Source: Chitinophagales bacterium | Lineage (GTDB): Bacteria; Bacteroidota; Bacteroidia; Chitinophagales; Chitinophagaceae | Assembly: GCA_026936105.1 (NCBI GenBank) | Contig: JAIXKI010000011.1 | Location: forward strand, 146,268-210,267 | DNA: 64,000 nt | Reading direction: 5' to 3' | Shown: positions 28,594-37,171 of the stretch, piece by piece | Numbering within the stretch: position 1 is the first letter of the stretch | Layout: each line of letters opens with the position of its first letter | The notes under the pieces: model-generated | The model's input: the letters and a program-made list of their open reading frames with translations, nothing else | What the model was told of the DNA's origin: nothing | Databases searched by the model: none | Program-made: the position numbers and the translations under genes

Positions 28594-30588
28594 CTATTGC
28601 AGATATCCATAGTATTCAGCATCAGTGGCACAATCCCACCACACCGGCATACTCCAGATATTCGGATCAGCAGCATGTGGATTTAAGGCAAGTGTATTTA
28701 TCGAATTATAATTTATTTCATACACCGGAGGAAGCATCCAGCGACGCATCCAGTATCTGGGATCTGTTGGCGAGCTACCTGTTAACTGGGCTGTGCCTGT
28801 AAACAAAGGCCCGCGTTGATAACCCGGATAAACTACGCCAAAACTACCTACATCTCCAGCACTGAAATTGAATCTGCGCATGTCATTCCAGTTTTCGATG
28901 CTGGCTCCCATGGCAATGTATTTTTGGAGCATGATATCAGACATTGTCAATGTACCGGCATTCTGGCAAACAGCGGCACTTGTCATATATGCAGCGATGT
29001 CAGCAGGGTTCATTGGCGCCATATCAGGATTAGTTGCGGTATAGCCTTCAGCTTGCCATTCCGTAAGTTTTGCCTGCATCTTATCCATGTTTGCCTGGAT
29101 ACCGGCCAGGTATGCGGTATAGGCATTGGCTACATCTCCTTTACGCATGTAAACTTCTGCCTTAATAAAGCACATTTCATGATACGTCAGGATATCCTGA
29201 TCAGAAACAGGACGTGATTGGAATGAACCAGTTGAACCCACGACCCCGGCATTATATGCAGCTATTGATTGGTACCAGTTCACATCTGTTGCAGGCTGGG
29301 GAATGCTGCCTGCAGTTGCCTGTGCTGTACTGCGTAAGTTGACATACACTGTATCACCTGCCAGTACATAATTTGTGCTGTTGATATAAATGGAACCTGC
29401 TCTGTAAGTAACAGTAACGTTATTCCCGTTTACAGTGTAAGGCCGCTCATCTGCAATCTGGCCTGCTATAAAATTAGCCAGATCTGTCGGATCATTAATA
29501 GTATATGTTTTAGTGATATCCGTGGGGGTGTAACTCTGTAATGCTATGGAATTAGGCCCTCCTTTTAATAACCTGGTTGCTGGTCCGTATGAATCAACAC
29601 CCACTGAACGGAGCCACTTATAAGAGGTTACTCTGCCATTACCATCAAGACGAACATCTGTCATGGAAGCAGGCATAATCTTACTCATACGGGGATCAAC
29701 AACGCCGGATCCACGCAAGTTTGTCAATAAATTATAATAGTATTGAGCAATGCGTTGATTGGATCCATAAGCTGCATAGTTAAAAATACCGTTTGTTACA
29801 ACAGGATCGCCCAATAAATAATCAGTAGTGGTGCTGTTATTAAAGCCTGGTACTACCGTATTGTCTGCATTAGACTGCGGGCCCTGGGATAAGCAATAAA
29901 GAATTGAATCCGCATTATATAAATCTGCCTTTTTTGACAGCTTCAGCATATAGCGGGCTTTCAATCCCCAGCACAGTTTGAGCCATTTGCTTACATCACC
30001 GTTATTCATATAGTCGCCTGCAGAAAGTGCAGGAACTCCGGCTGGTTGTGTTTGGCTGAACAAGCTGATGGCTTCATTTAACTTGGCCATACATCCATTA
30101 TAGATAGTCTTACCGTCATCAGGCTTAGGGCTTGGATTCCCGGTTGCAGCCTCTGTGTAAGGCATTTCACCATATATATCCAGCATTTGCATAAAACCCA
30201 ATGCATGGAATACATCAGCCGCTGCCATATAATGATAGGCGTTCTGTTTTTTTGCTGAATTGTACAGGTCGGTCACATTGGAAGACACTGCCACAAACCA
30301 TGTCTGATAAGGTGTTGTTGAATTACCACTGGAGCATTGCCATGTTGTGCTTAAAGTATTCTGAGTAGCAGAAACAGAGTAATATACTCCCGCCTGGCAT
30401 GCAGTACGGTAATTGGCGACTCCTGATGAGTACATGTAAAAGTGCTCGATCCAGGGCAGCCTGTTCTGAATCAAAACACTTGTATTGTTAGGATTATCAG
30501 GGTCCGTATTAACATCCAGCCACTTTTTGCACGAAGCAGTACTTAATACAAGTACACTGCCGAGTATGATGAATTTTAAATTTTTCAT
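28594..30588 (-). CDS. SusD_2-type outer-membrane lipoprotein, module 2
   Basis: The 664-residue protein has a lipoprotein signal with C20 (LSTASCKKWLDVN) and then DVNTDPDNPN, the start typical of the SusD/RagB second subfamily (SusD_2). The helical body includes a YHYMAAADVFHALGFMQMLDIYGEMPYTEA segment. A later DQDILTYHEMCFIKAEVYMRKGD stretch is a TPR-like SusD hallmark. It is longer than many members of this subfamily. A segment around 370-450 rich in Thr, Val and Asn, with many polar repeats, may be an insertion. It follows its SusC by 19 bp. It probably caps that transporter at the cell surface; the ligand is not known. Confidence 0.92.
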   Translation of the reverse strand: MKNLKFIILGSVLVLSTASCKKWLDVNTDPDNPNNTSVLIQNRLPWIEHFYMYSSGVANYRTACQAGVYYSVSATQNTLSTTWQCSSGNSTTPYQTWFVAVSSNVTDLYNSAKKQNAYHYMAAADVFHALGFMQMLDIYGEMPYTEAATGNPSPKPDDGKTIYNGCMAKLNEAISLFSQTQPAGVPALSAGDYMNNGDVSKWLKLCWGLKARYMLKLSKKADLYNADSILYCLSQGPQSNADNTVVPGFNNSTTTDYLLGDPVVTNGIFNYAAYGSNQRIAQYYYNLLTNLRGSGVVDPRMSKIMPASMTDVRLDGNGRVTSYKWLRSVGVDSYGPATRLLKGGPNSIALQSYTPTDITKTYTINDPTDLANFIAGQIADERPYTVNGNNVTVTYRAGSIYINSTNYVLAGDTVYVNLRSTAQATAGSIPQPATDVNWYQSIAAYNAGVVGSTGSFQSRPVSDQDILTYHEMCFIKAEVYMRKGDVANAYTAYLAGIQANMDKMQAKLTEWQAEGYTATNPDMAPMNPADIAAYMTSAAVCQNAGTLTMSDIMLQKYIAMGASIENWNDMRRFNFSAGDVGSFGVVYPGYQRGPLFTGTAQLTGSSPTDPRYWMRRWMLPPVYEINYNSINTLALNPHAADPNIWSMPVWWDCATDAEYYGYLQ

Positions 30589-30607
30589 GATTTATAGTTT
30601 TCAATAA

Positions 30608-33600
30608 TTAAAAAGTAATGTTTACGCCAAATGTGAAACTTGCTATAGCCGGCACTCCTAAATAATCAATTCCTGTAGAGCCGGAACCTCCTGTTCCACC
30701 TGCTGCACTTACTTCAGGGTCCATCCCTTTGTAGTTGGTCCAGGTAAATATATTAGTACCTACTGCTGTTGCTGAAATTCCTTTGATAACTTTTTGGCTC
30801 TTCAACATACTTGTGAAATCATAGGTTAATGACAGGGACCTAAGTTTCAGCCAGTTTACCGAAGTAATAAAGTTCATGGAATTGGCTGCATAGTTAGACC
30901 AGTATCGTTGAATCATATCTGTACCCGCTACTGTAGTGCTGCCGATAGTGTAAGTCTGACCTGCATCATAAGTTTGATTAAAATCAGCACCCGTTATACT
31001 GTTGACTCCCGATACAGTTACCGATTGGCGGTTATTCAGCAATGTCCTTTTACTTAAACCATATACAACAAGATAATACTCTGTACCATTAAACACATCC
31101 CCACCTTTACGAATGTCAAGAAGGAATGATAATGTTAACTTTTTATAGCGTAATGTATTATTGATACCACCAAGGAAGTCCGGTTCACGGTTGCCCACTA
31201 CAGGGTTGGTCGTATTTAGTTTATAAAGTCCGGTTGTGGGATCTACCTGATAGCGTCCGTTGGCAATAGGCTTTCCATTTACATCAACTTCACGTAAATA
31301 GGGCTGGCCTGTCATTCCAAGGAAGTAGCCGCCATTAGGGATAGATGCTGCTTTTACTGTTCCGAATTGTGCATCCGTCGGATAAAAATAAGCTACACCT
31401 GGAAGGAAACTACCTAACCTGCCTTTGTTATAAGAATAGTTCAACACGATATCCCAGGAGAAATCTTTACGGACTATCGGCTTACCGGTAACGGCTATTT
31501 CCATACCCTTGTTAATTACCGAGCCGGTGTTGAGAGAACTGAAAATAAATCCGCCGGACTGTGCTAAACGCGGCTGGGCAATCTGATTTTTGGTTTGACT
31601 ATGATAGTATGTATAGTCCAGACCGATACGCCCGTTGTAAAATCTGAACTCTCCTCCAATTTCCCATGAATCCTGAATTTCAGGCTTTATAATCGGGTTG
31701 CCTGCTGCCCACTGATTACCCACCAGCACATATGATCCGATATTATAAGGAGGATTTACATAAGTGTTCGTTGCGTAAGCATTGGCATCTTTACCAACCT
31801 GTGCCCAGCTTCCCCTGATCTTTCCGAATGAAAGAATATTACTTTTCGGTAGCAATTCCGTGAATACCAGAGAACCACTCACTGAAGGATAGAAATATGA
31901 TCTGTTCTCCAAAGGCAATGTGGAAGACCAGTCATTACGCCCGGTTACGGTCAGGTAAGCAATGTTTTTATAAGATACTCCTGCTTCTCCATAGGCGCCT
32001 ACCAGACGTCTTTGTGTTGTACCGTCAGTGAAGAATTTATTTGTTAATGCAATATTATTAAAGCTTATTGTTCCGGCAGTAATAAAATTATAACCCCAGT
32101 GGTTTTGACTTGTTATTTTGGTATTTTCAGATGTAGTTCCCAGCATTAGATGAGTCTCAAAATCACCGAAGGTTTTATGCATGTTGCTCATCACTGTTGT
32201 AGTGATATATGTATAATTATAAATGTCTTTACTCAGTCGTCCGTTTTGATACAATGGACTTACTGCAGACCCCGGGGCGATATAAGTGTAATCGTTGGTT
32301 GAGTACTGGTCATAACCCAAGCGAGTAATGACATCCCACCAGTTAGTTATTTTAAAATTAGCATTTACACCTCCGGTAAAACGGTTGGTTTGTGATGTAA
32401 GTTTATCCTTGTTGATGATCCAGTAAGGATTGTCTCTGTCTCCTTCCAAAGCCAGAGTCCCAGCATAAGGCCGGAATTGTGTTCCGTCTTCATTGACATA
32501 CTTCTTTATATCAAAAGTCTGGGGCCAACTGTATAACGACTGCATACTGCCGAATCCATTGTATCCGCCACCCGACCATAGTCCTGCTGTAGTCAACGTC
32601 CTGTTCGTCTTGGCCACGGAATAAGCAACATTAGCATTCAAGGTCAGACGGCCGTATTTCTGTTCGCCATTGAAACGGAAAGTTGTTTTATCATAGCTTG
32701 TTCCGGGCACTATACCTGATTGATCAAAGTTGGATCCTGATAGATAAAATGAACCATTCTTTGAACCACCTGAAACATTTATGTTATTATCATATATAAC
32801 TCCGTTTTGAAAGAATCCGCCGATATTATTATAAACCTTATCTGCAGAAGTAAGCTCTTTCCCCCACGAAACATATGAATTTTGATCACTGAATACTCCA
32901 TTGGCAGCATAAGAACCAATCCCAAATTGTGTTTGTACTTCCGGCAATTTGTTAGCCCAGGAAGAACTTATTTTGCTGTTGACATTGACAATTACTCTTC
33001 CTTCTGTTCCTTTCTTTGTTGTGATGACCACAACACCGTCAGCTGCTCTTGATCCGTACAAAGCTGCGGCAGCAGCGCCTTTCAGCACTGATAAGCTTTC
33101 AATGTCTTCGGGATTGATATCCATGATACGGTTTGAAAAACTTGTATTGCTGCGTGACATGCCATCTGTTCCGGTGTTCCCGGTTACAGTTGTTGAGTTA
33201 TCATAAATGATTCCGTCAATGACAAATAAAGGCTGGTTTTGCCGGCTCTCAGAAGTGGAGTTTCCTCCACGAATAGTTATGGAGGCTCCGGCTCCGGCAG
33301 ATCCGCTGAACTGAGTAATGTTTACGCCGGGAACTTTTGCGGCCAGCGAATTGATCACGTTGGTGTTTTTATTTTTCATCAGTTCCGAAGTCTTTAGTTC
33401 CGTAACTGAATAGCCAAGAGCTTTCCGTTCTTTTTTAATGCCCATTGCGGTTACAACAACTTCTCCTATTGTTGTGCCTGAAAGTTTCAGGCTTACTGAA
33501 ACATTATTACCGGTGCCTACTCTAACTTCAGTTGATTCATAACCAACATAAGAGAATTCCAGTATCTCGGGGCTGGTGGCGCTTATACTGTAATTTCCGT

Positions 33601-33781
33601 TTGCATCAGTCTGAGTAGCTCGGTTGGTGCCTTTTACCTTTACGGTTACTCCCTGAAGGGGAGCATTACTTTCTTCTGCTGTTACGGTGCCGCTGATCGT
33701 CCGTTGCTGTGCATGCAACGAAGGCAAAATACAAAGCAGCATCAATAAGAGAGCAAAAGCGAGTTGTGGGATCTTTCTCAT
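30608..33781 (-). CDS. SusC/RagA-family TonB-linked outer-membrane transporter, module 2
   Basis: The 1,057-residue protein has a signal peptide (1-25, ending LHAQQ), a carboxypeptidase-D-like domain (about 27-100, RTISGTVTAEESNAPLQGVT) and a TonB-box-like IGEVVVTAMG followed by KKERKALGYS. The plug has the SusC marker LFVIDGIIYDN and the segment LKGAAAAALYGSRAADGVVVIT. The barrel ends in SFTFGVNITF. The VTAMGIKKERKALGYS box resembles VTAFGVRKNVRSLGFS in module 3, so these two SusC proteins are closer to each other than to that of module 1. It lies 37 bp after its DeoR regulator. Confidence 0.95.
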   Translation of the reverse strand: MRKIPQLAFALLLMLLCILPSLHAQQRTISGTVTAEESNAPLQGVTVKVKGTNRATQTDANGNYSISATSPEILEFSYVGYESTEVRVGTGNNVSVSLKLSGTTIGEVVVTAMGIKKERKALGYSVTELKTSELMKNKNTNVINSLAAKVPGVNITQFSGSAGAGASITIRGGNSTSESRQNQPLFVIDGIIYDNSTTVTGNTGTDGMSRSNTSFSNRIMDINPEDIESLSVLKGAAAAALYGSRAADGVVVITTKKGTEGRVIVNVNSKISSSWANKLPEVQTQFGIGSYAANGVFSDQNSYVSWGKELTSADKVYNNIGGFFQNGVIYDNNINVSGGSKNGSFYLSGSNFDQSGIVPGTSYDKTTFRFNGEQKYGRLTLNANVAYSVAKTNRTLTTAGLWSGGGYNGFGSMQSLYSWPQTFDIKKYVNEDGTQFRPYAGTLALEGDRDNPYWIINKDKLTSQTNRFTGGVNANFKITNWWDVITRLGYDQYSTNDYTYIAPGSAVSPLYQNGRLSKDIYNYTYITTTVMSNMHKTFGDFETHLMLGTTSENTKITSQNHWGYNFITAGTISFNNIALTNKFFTDGTTQRRLVGAYGEAGVSYKNIAYLTVTGRNDWSSTLPLENRSYFYPSVSGSLVFTELLPKSNILSFGKIRGSWAQVGKDANAYATNTYVNPPYNIGSYVLVGNQWAAGNPIIKPEIQDSWEIGGEFRFYNGRIGLDYTYYHSQTKNQIAQPRLAQSGGFIFSSLNTGSVINKGMEIAVTGKPIVRKDFSWDIVLNYSYNKGRLGSFLPGVAYFYPTDAQFGTVKAASIPNGGYFLGMTGQPYLREVDVNGKPIANGRYQVDPTTGLYKLNTTNPVVGNREPDFLGGINNTLRYKKLTLSFLLDIRKGGDVFNGTEYYLVVYGLSKRTLLNNRQSVTVSGVNSITGADFNQTYDAGQTYTIGSTTVAGTDMIQRYWSNYAANSMNFITSVNWLKLRSLSLTYDFTSMLKSQKVIKGISATAVGTNIFTWTNYKGMDPEVSAAGGTGGSGSTGIDYLGVPAIASFTFGVNITF

Positions 33782-33818
33782 AATAGCTGTTTTTATAGTT
33801 AATAAGTAATTTACTTAA

Positions 33819-34568
33819 TTACAATACCTCGATGCCCGCATCTACATAAGGTTTTAGCTTAGGGTCGGTAGGTTCCAGTTCAGTGATCAGGGTGTGTATC
33901 TTTTTCAACTCACAGATCTGTATAGGTTGCACTGTATCCAGTTTTTCAGATATCGTCAGGCACACAACTTTCTTAGAAGACTCTATCATAGCCCTTTTTA
34001 GCTGCACGATATCCCAATCATTTTCTGTGATGCCATGCTTTAAATTGATAGCATAGGTTCCCAAAAAGCACAGATCTGCCTGCATCTGCCTGATCTTTGC
34101 TATAGCTTCAATACCCACTGTGATCTTTGAATTTTTTGAGATCTTGTCTCCGACCAGGATCACCTCAATATTAGGGTGATGCATATATTCAAGGATTGCG
34201 GGAATGCTGCCTGAGATAAAAGTTGCTTTTAATTGGGGTGGAAGAGACCTGGCCATTTCAAGGATTGTAGTTCCTCCGCTTGTCAATACAAACATCCCGT
34301 TTTTGATCAGGCTGACTGCTTTTTGAGCAATTACACTTTTTTTATTCTGAGAGTAAACACCGTTGGAAGGAAAGTGAACTTCATTAAAAGATTGAGATAG
34401 TGCGCCACCATGGACTTTGATTATTTTCCCCGCATCCGCAAGCTCATGCAAATCACGACGAATAGTATCTTCCGATACTTTCATTTCATCACTGAGTGTA
34501 GATGATAAGACCTTGTTGTGAAGATTTACTTTATGTAAAATATATGCCTGGCGTTCCTTCTTAAGCAT
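33819..34568 (-). CDS. DeoR-family transcriptional regulator, module 2
   Basis: This 249-residue protein matches the module 1 regulator at roughly five of six positions by eye. The winged helix carries SEDTIRRDLHEL, and the sensor domain has TSGGTTILEMARSLP and GDKISKNSKITVG. It is the first gene of regulator-SusC-SusD. The upstream 10-bp array begins 37 bp before its ATG, so self-control is likely. Because the recognition helices of the three regulators are nearly identical, cross-talk between the modules is possible. Confidence 0.93.
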   Translation of the reverse strand: MLKKERQAYILHKVNLHNKVLSSTLSDEMKVSEDTIRRDLHELADAGKIIKVHGGALSQSFNEVHFPSNGVYSQNKKSVIAQKAVSLIKNGMFVLTSGGTTILEMARSLPPQLKATFISGSIPAILEYMHHPNIEVILVGDKISKNSKITVGIEAIAKIRQMQADLCFLGTYAINLKHGITENDWDIVQLKRAMIESSKKVVCLTISEKLDTVQPIQICELKKIHTLITELEPTDPKLKPYVDAGIEVL

Positions 34569-34605
34569 TGATCAGTTTTGATAAGTTGAAGTTAGTATAA
34601 AATCT

Positions 34606-34645
34606 CGCAAAATATCGCAAAAACCTGAACAAAATCGCAGAACAA
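34606..34645 (-). promoter_or_regulatory. 10-bp-phased operator array and promoter of module 2
   Basis: Four units start at 34606, 34616, 34626 and 34636 on the plus strand; the first two are CGCAAAATAT and CGCAAAAACC. On the minus strand TTTTTG lies 18 bp before TATACTAA, a candidate -33/-7 pair overlapping the array. The leader ATCAAAACTGATCA before the ATG is shared with module 3. Confidence 0.65.
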
Positions 34646-34804
34646 TTGAGAAATTATTATGTTTTACCTGCATTTCACTTCGCCCATGAGAACGAAATCG
34701 CTATTGCATTTTGACGGAAAAATCGAATTTACCTTACATTTTTTAAAGGCAATAACTTAGGTATTTAGTCCGTAACTATTTAAATATCAGATAATTAAAA
34801 AAAA

Positions 34805-35485
34805 CTACTCTATCGGCGGCCCTTTTAAATTCAGATCCCTGATTCTATGCCGGATCTTTTTCATGAAAGAAATGCCCGGATCAGATTTTTGGGTGAGATA
34901 GTTCGGATCTGTTTCTTTCCAAAGAGGGGAATTTCTGAAAAGAGGATATTCATAATGACCGATCACATATTCAATGGGATACTTTTTCTTCAGATACCGT
35001 ATCAATTGTTCATTCGCATTTAATTGTGCTTTGGTCAAAGGGGCATTTTCACTTCCAACATTTTCAACTCCTATGGCACAATAATTAAGTCCGATCACAT
35101 GCCTTGCAAAAATTGTATCCGGCAAAAGTTGAAAGATCGTTCCATCCCTGTCGATTAAAAATTGGGATGATACATTCAGATCGCCTGCACCTTTTAATTC
35201 ACCTCTTGCATTAGGAAGTGTGGACCGGTTGAAAGCATCAAATGTTCCCTGCAGGGTAGGGATGGCGGTCCAGTGCAGTACGATCATCACCGGTTTTATT
35301 ACCGGTGTCTCCTGGCGGATATGATATCTCTCACTCAGGTATTGAAGAGAGAGGACTACTCTTTGCGAATCAAAGATGATCGGTTTGTCAAAAGTCCTGA
35401 AAGTGGGTTTTGAAGTTTGACACGATGAGATAAAAAAGATCAGGGCAACTACATTTATTTTCATCATAAAAAGAATGTATCTCAT
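34805..35485 (-). CDS. N-acetylmuramoyl-L-alanine amidase (Amidase_2), lipoprotein
   Basis: The 226-residue protein cuts the bond between the peptide stem and muramic acid in peptidoglycan or its fragments. It has a lipoprotein signal with C22 (FFISSCQ); ATG codons at positions 7 and 8 are also possible starts. The amidase fold shows the zinc ligands H71 (VLHW), H177 (IGHYEY) and D202 (KSDPG), plus VENV at 140-143, as in the AmpD/PGRP family. It lies between module 3 and module 2, after the module 3 terminator, so it likely has its own transcript. It may recycle wall fragments or take them from other cells; nothing in the sequence separates these. Confidence 0.9.
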   Translation of the reverse strand: MRYILFMMKINVVALIFFISSCQTSKPTFRTFDKPIIFDSQRVVLSLQYLSERYHIRQETPVIKPVMIVLHWTAIPTLQGTFDAFNRSTLPNARGELKGAGDLNVSSQFLIDRDGTIFQLLPDTIFARHVIGLNYCAIGVENVGSENAPLTKAQLNANEQLIRYLKKKYPIEYVIGHYEYPLFRNSPLWKETDPNYLTQKSDPGISFMKKIRHRIRDLNLKGPPIE

Positions 35486-35504
35486 AGCAGGTAATTTTCA
35501 AAAG

Positions 35505-35528
35505 GAAAGCCCTTTTAAAAGGGCTTTC
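35505..35528 (-). terminator. Hairpin terminator of module 3
   Basis: GAAAGCCCTTTT is followed directly by its exact reverse complement, a 24-bp perfect palindrome. It lies 29 bp after the susD stop of module 3 and 19 bp before the amidase start, with A/T-rich flanks. It probably ends the module 3 transcript. Confidence 0.75.
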
Positions 35529-35557
35529 GGAATAGATTGAAATGATAAAACTAATGA

Positions 35558-37150
35558 TCAGGGTTTATCCCACCAAACAGGAGTCAGCAATCTGACACCG
35601 GGACTATTGCCACCCTCTGCGTTTACGGCATCCGGATTTCTTGCTTCTTCGTTATTCTCATAACACATAGCCCTGATCCATTGAGTTGATCCGGTAAACA
35701 AAGGATTCAGGTCTTTAGGGCGCACAAAAGATGGACCATAGATGTCCTGGCTATAATCCATTCTGCGAAGGTCAGTCCATGTCTCAGGATTCAGGCAAAG
35801 TGCAATGTATTTCTGCCTCATTATATGGCTGAGACCCTGTGTGAGATCATTGAAGTGAGCGGTAAGTCCATCAGCTTCCTGTGCCACCCAATAGTTCGCT
35901 ATGTCAGTAGCGTTAACTCCAAGCTTTCTCATATTTGCATTCACCGCTTCCTTATAAGAATTAAGAGCACCGCCGGCATCGCCTGATCTGAGCTTTGCTT
36001 CTGCTTCTATAAATTTCACTTCAGAATAAGTAATGAAGGGAGTAGGGGAAGTTTGATTGGTATAAAAACCGCTTCTGCTGAAATATCCATAATCACTTCT
36101 GCTTGTTTTAGTGGCATCGCCCGGTGACCCATCCGGCAATAATCCTTGTCCACCGGATAAACGTCCTCCCATCGCAAGGCCCCGGTAAGCGCCATCCGAT
36201 GCGGCAGGCTCCATGATCTTGCTGATACGTGGATCAGTATATAAGGTATTCGTCACCGGGAAAGAGGTAAGCATGTTCACGAAGAACTGGCTCCATGTGA
36301 GATATCTCGGTGAATACAACGGATCATTGTGAATATCCAGGTCACCATAATAAGAGAAGCCGCCCCAGCTGTACCATGGATTTTCATCGGTTTCCATTCC
36401 CCCGGCCAGGTGTGCAAACTCTGCATCCATTCCGTCACCGTTGAATGCTTTGGAACAGGCATTAAGGATGTCTTGTGCATTATACAGATTACCTTTTTTA
36501 GAAAGGTGGTTGTAATACCTTGCTTTCAATGCCCAGGCAAATCTTATCCAGTTATCAATGTTTCCATGAAACATAATGTCGCCATTAGCTGCGTTCAGTT
36601 TATTAGATGATCCTGCTTTTTCAAAATTCTGAATGGCATCACTTAGCAGAGAATCAATTTTGGAATACACCGATTGCTGATCATTAAACTTCGGGATAAG
36701 ATTAATGGCCGCTGTTCCATTATAGTAATCATCCAATACAATACTTCCGTATTGATCAGAAAGAATTCCGAAATTATAGGCCATCAGCACTTCTCCTGCC
36801 CCAATAAATTCCGGTTTGCTTTCACTTTTACCCAGTCTGACAAGATCAACACAGTTGGGAAGCGCCCATGTATAAGCGTTTTGCCAGAAAAAGTATGCGG
36901 AGGTCATCCGCCATGTCTCCGCTGCTCCCTGAAATTCTGCACAACCATATTGGCAGATGGCTACTACTTCTCTCGATCCGCGAAACATAGCCGCACCATT
37001 TGAAAGCGTTATGGCGCCTACCAGCCTTTTTTCAGGCGCCACATAGGTCGGGTTATTGGGGTCTTCATTTACGTCCAGATATTTTTTACAGGAAATATCC
37101 AGAAAGAATAGTGACAGTAAAGTCAGAACTATTATTAATTTATTTTTCAT
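35558..37150 (-). CDS. SusD_2-type outer-membrane lipoprotein, module 3
   Basis: The 530-residue protein has a lipoprotein signal with C21 (FFLDISCKKYLDVN) and DVNEDPNNPTYV, matching the SusD_2 subfamily of module 2. A PTPFITYSEVKFIEAEAKLRSGD stretch and the C-terminal ETWTDLRRMDYS segment are subfamily hallmarks. It follows SusC by 21 bp. It is more typical in length than the module 2 protein. The ligand is not known. Confidence 0.93.
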   Translation of the reverse strand: MKNKLIIVLTLLSLFFLDISCKKYLDVNEDPNNPTYVAPEKRLVGAITLSNGAAMFRGSREVVAICQYGCAEFQGAAETWRMTSAYFFWQNAYTWALPNCVDLVRLGKSESKPEFIGAGEVLMAYNFGILSDQYGSIVLDDYYNGTAAINLIPKFNDQQSVYSKIDSLLSDAIQNFEKAGSSNKLNAANGDIMFHGNIDNWIRFAWALKARYYNHLSKKGNLYNAQDILNACSKAFNGDGMDAEFAHLAGGMETDENPWYSWGGFSYYGDLDIHNDPLYSPRYLTWSQFFVNMLTSFPVTNTLYTDPRISKIMEPAASDGAYRGLAMGGRLSGGQGLLPDGSPGDATKTSRSDYGYFSRSGFYTNQTSPTPFITYSEVKFIEAEAKLRSGDAGGALNSYKEAVNANMRKLGVNATDIANYWVAQEADGLTAHFNDLTQGLSHIMRQKYIALCLNPETWTDLRRMDYSQDIYGPSFVRPKDLNPLFTGSTQWIRAMCYENNEEARNPDAVNAEGGNSPGVRLLTPVWWDKP

Positions 37151-37171
37151 AACGAAAATCTTGTTTGGTTA

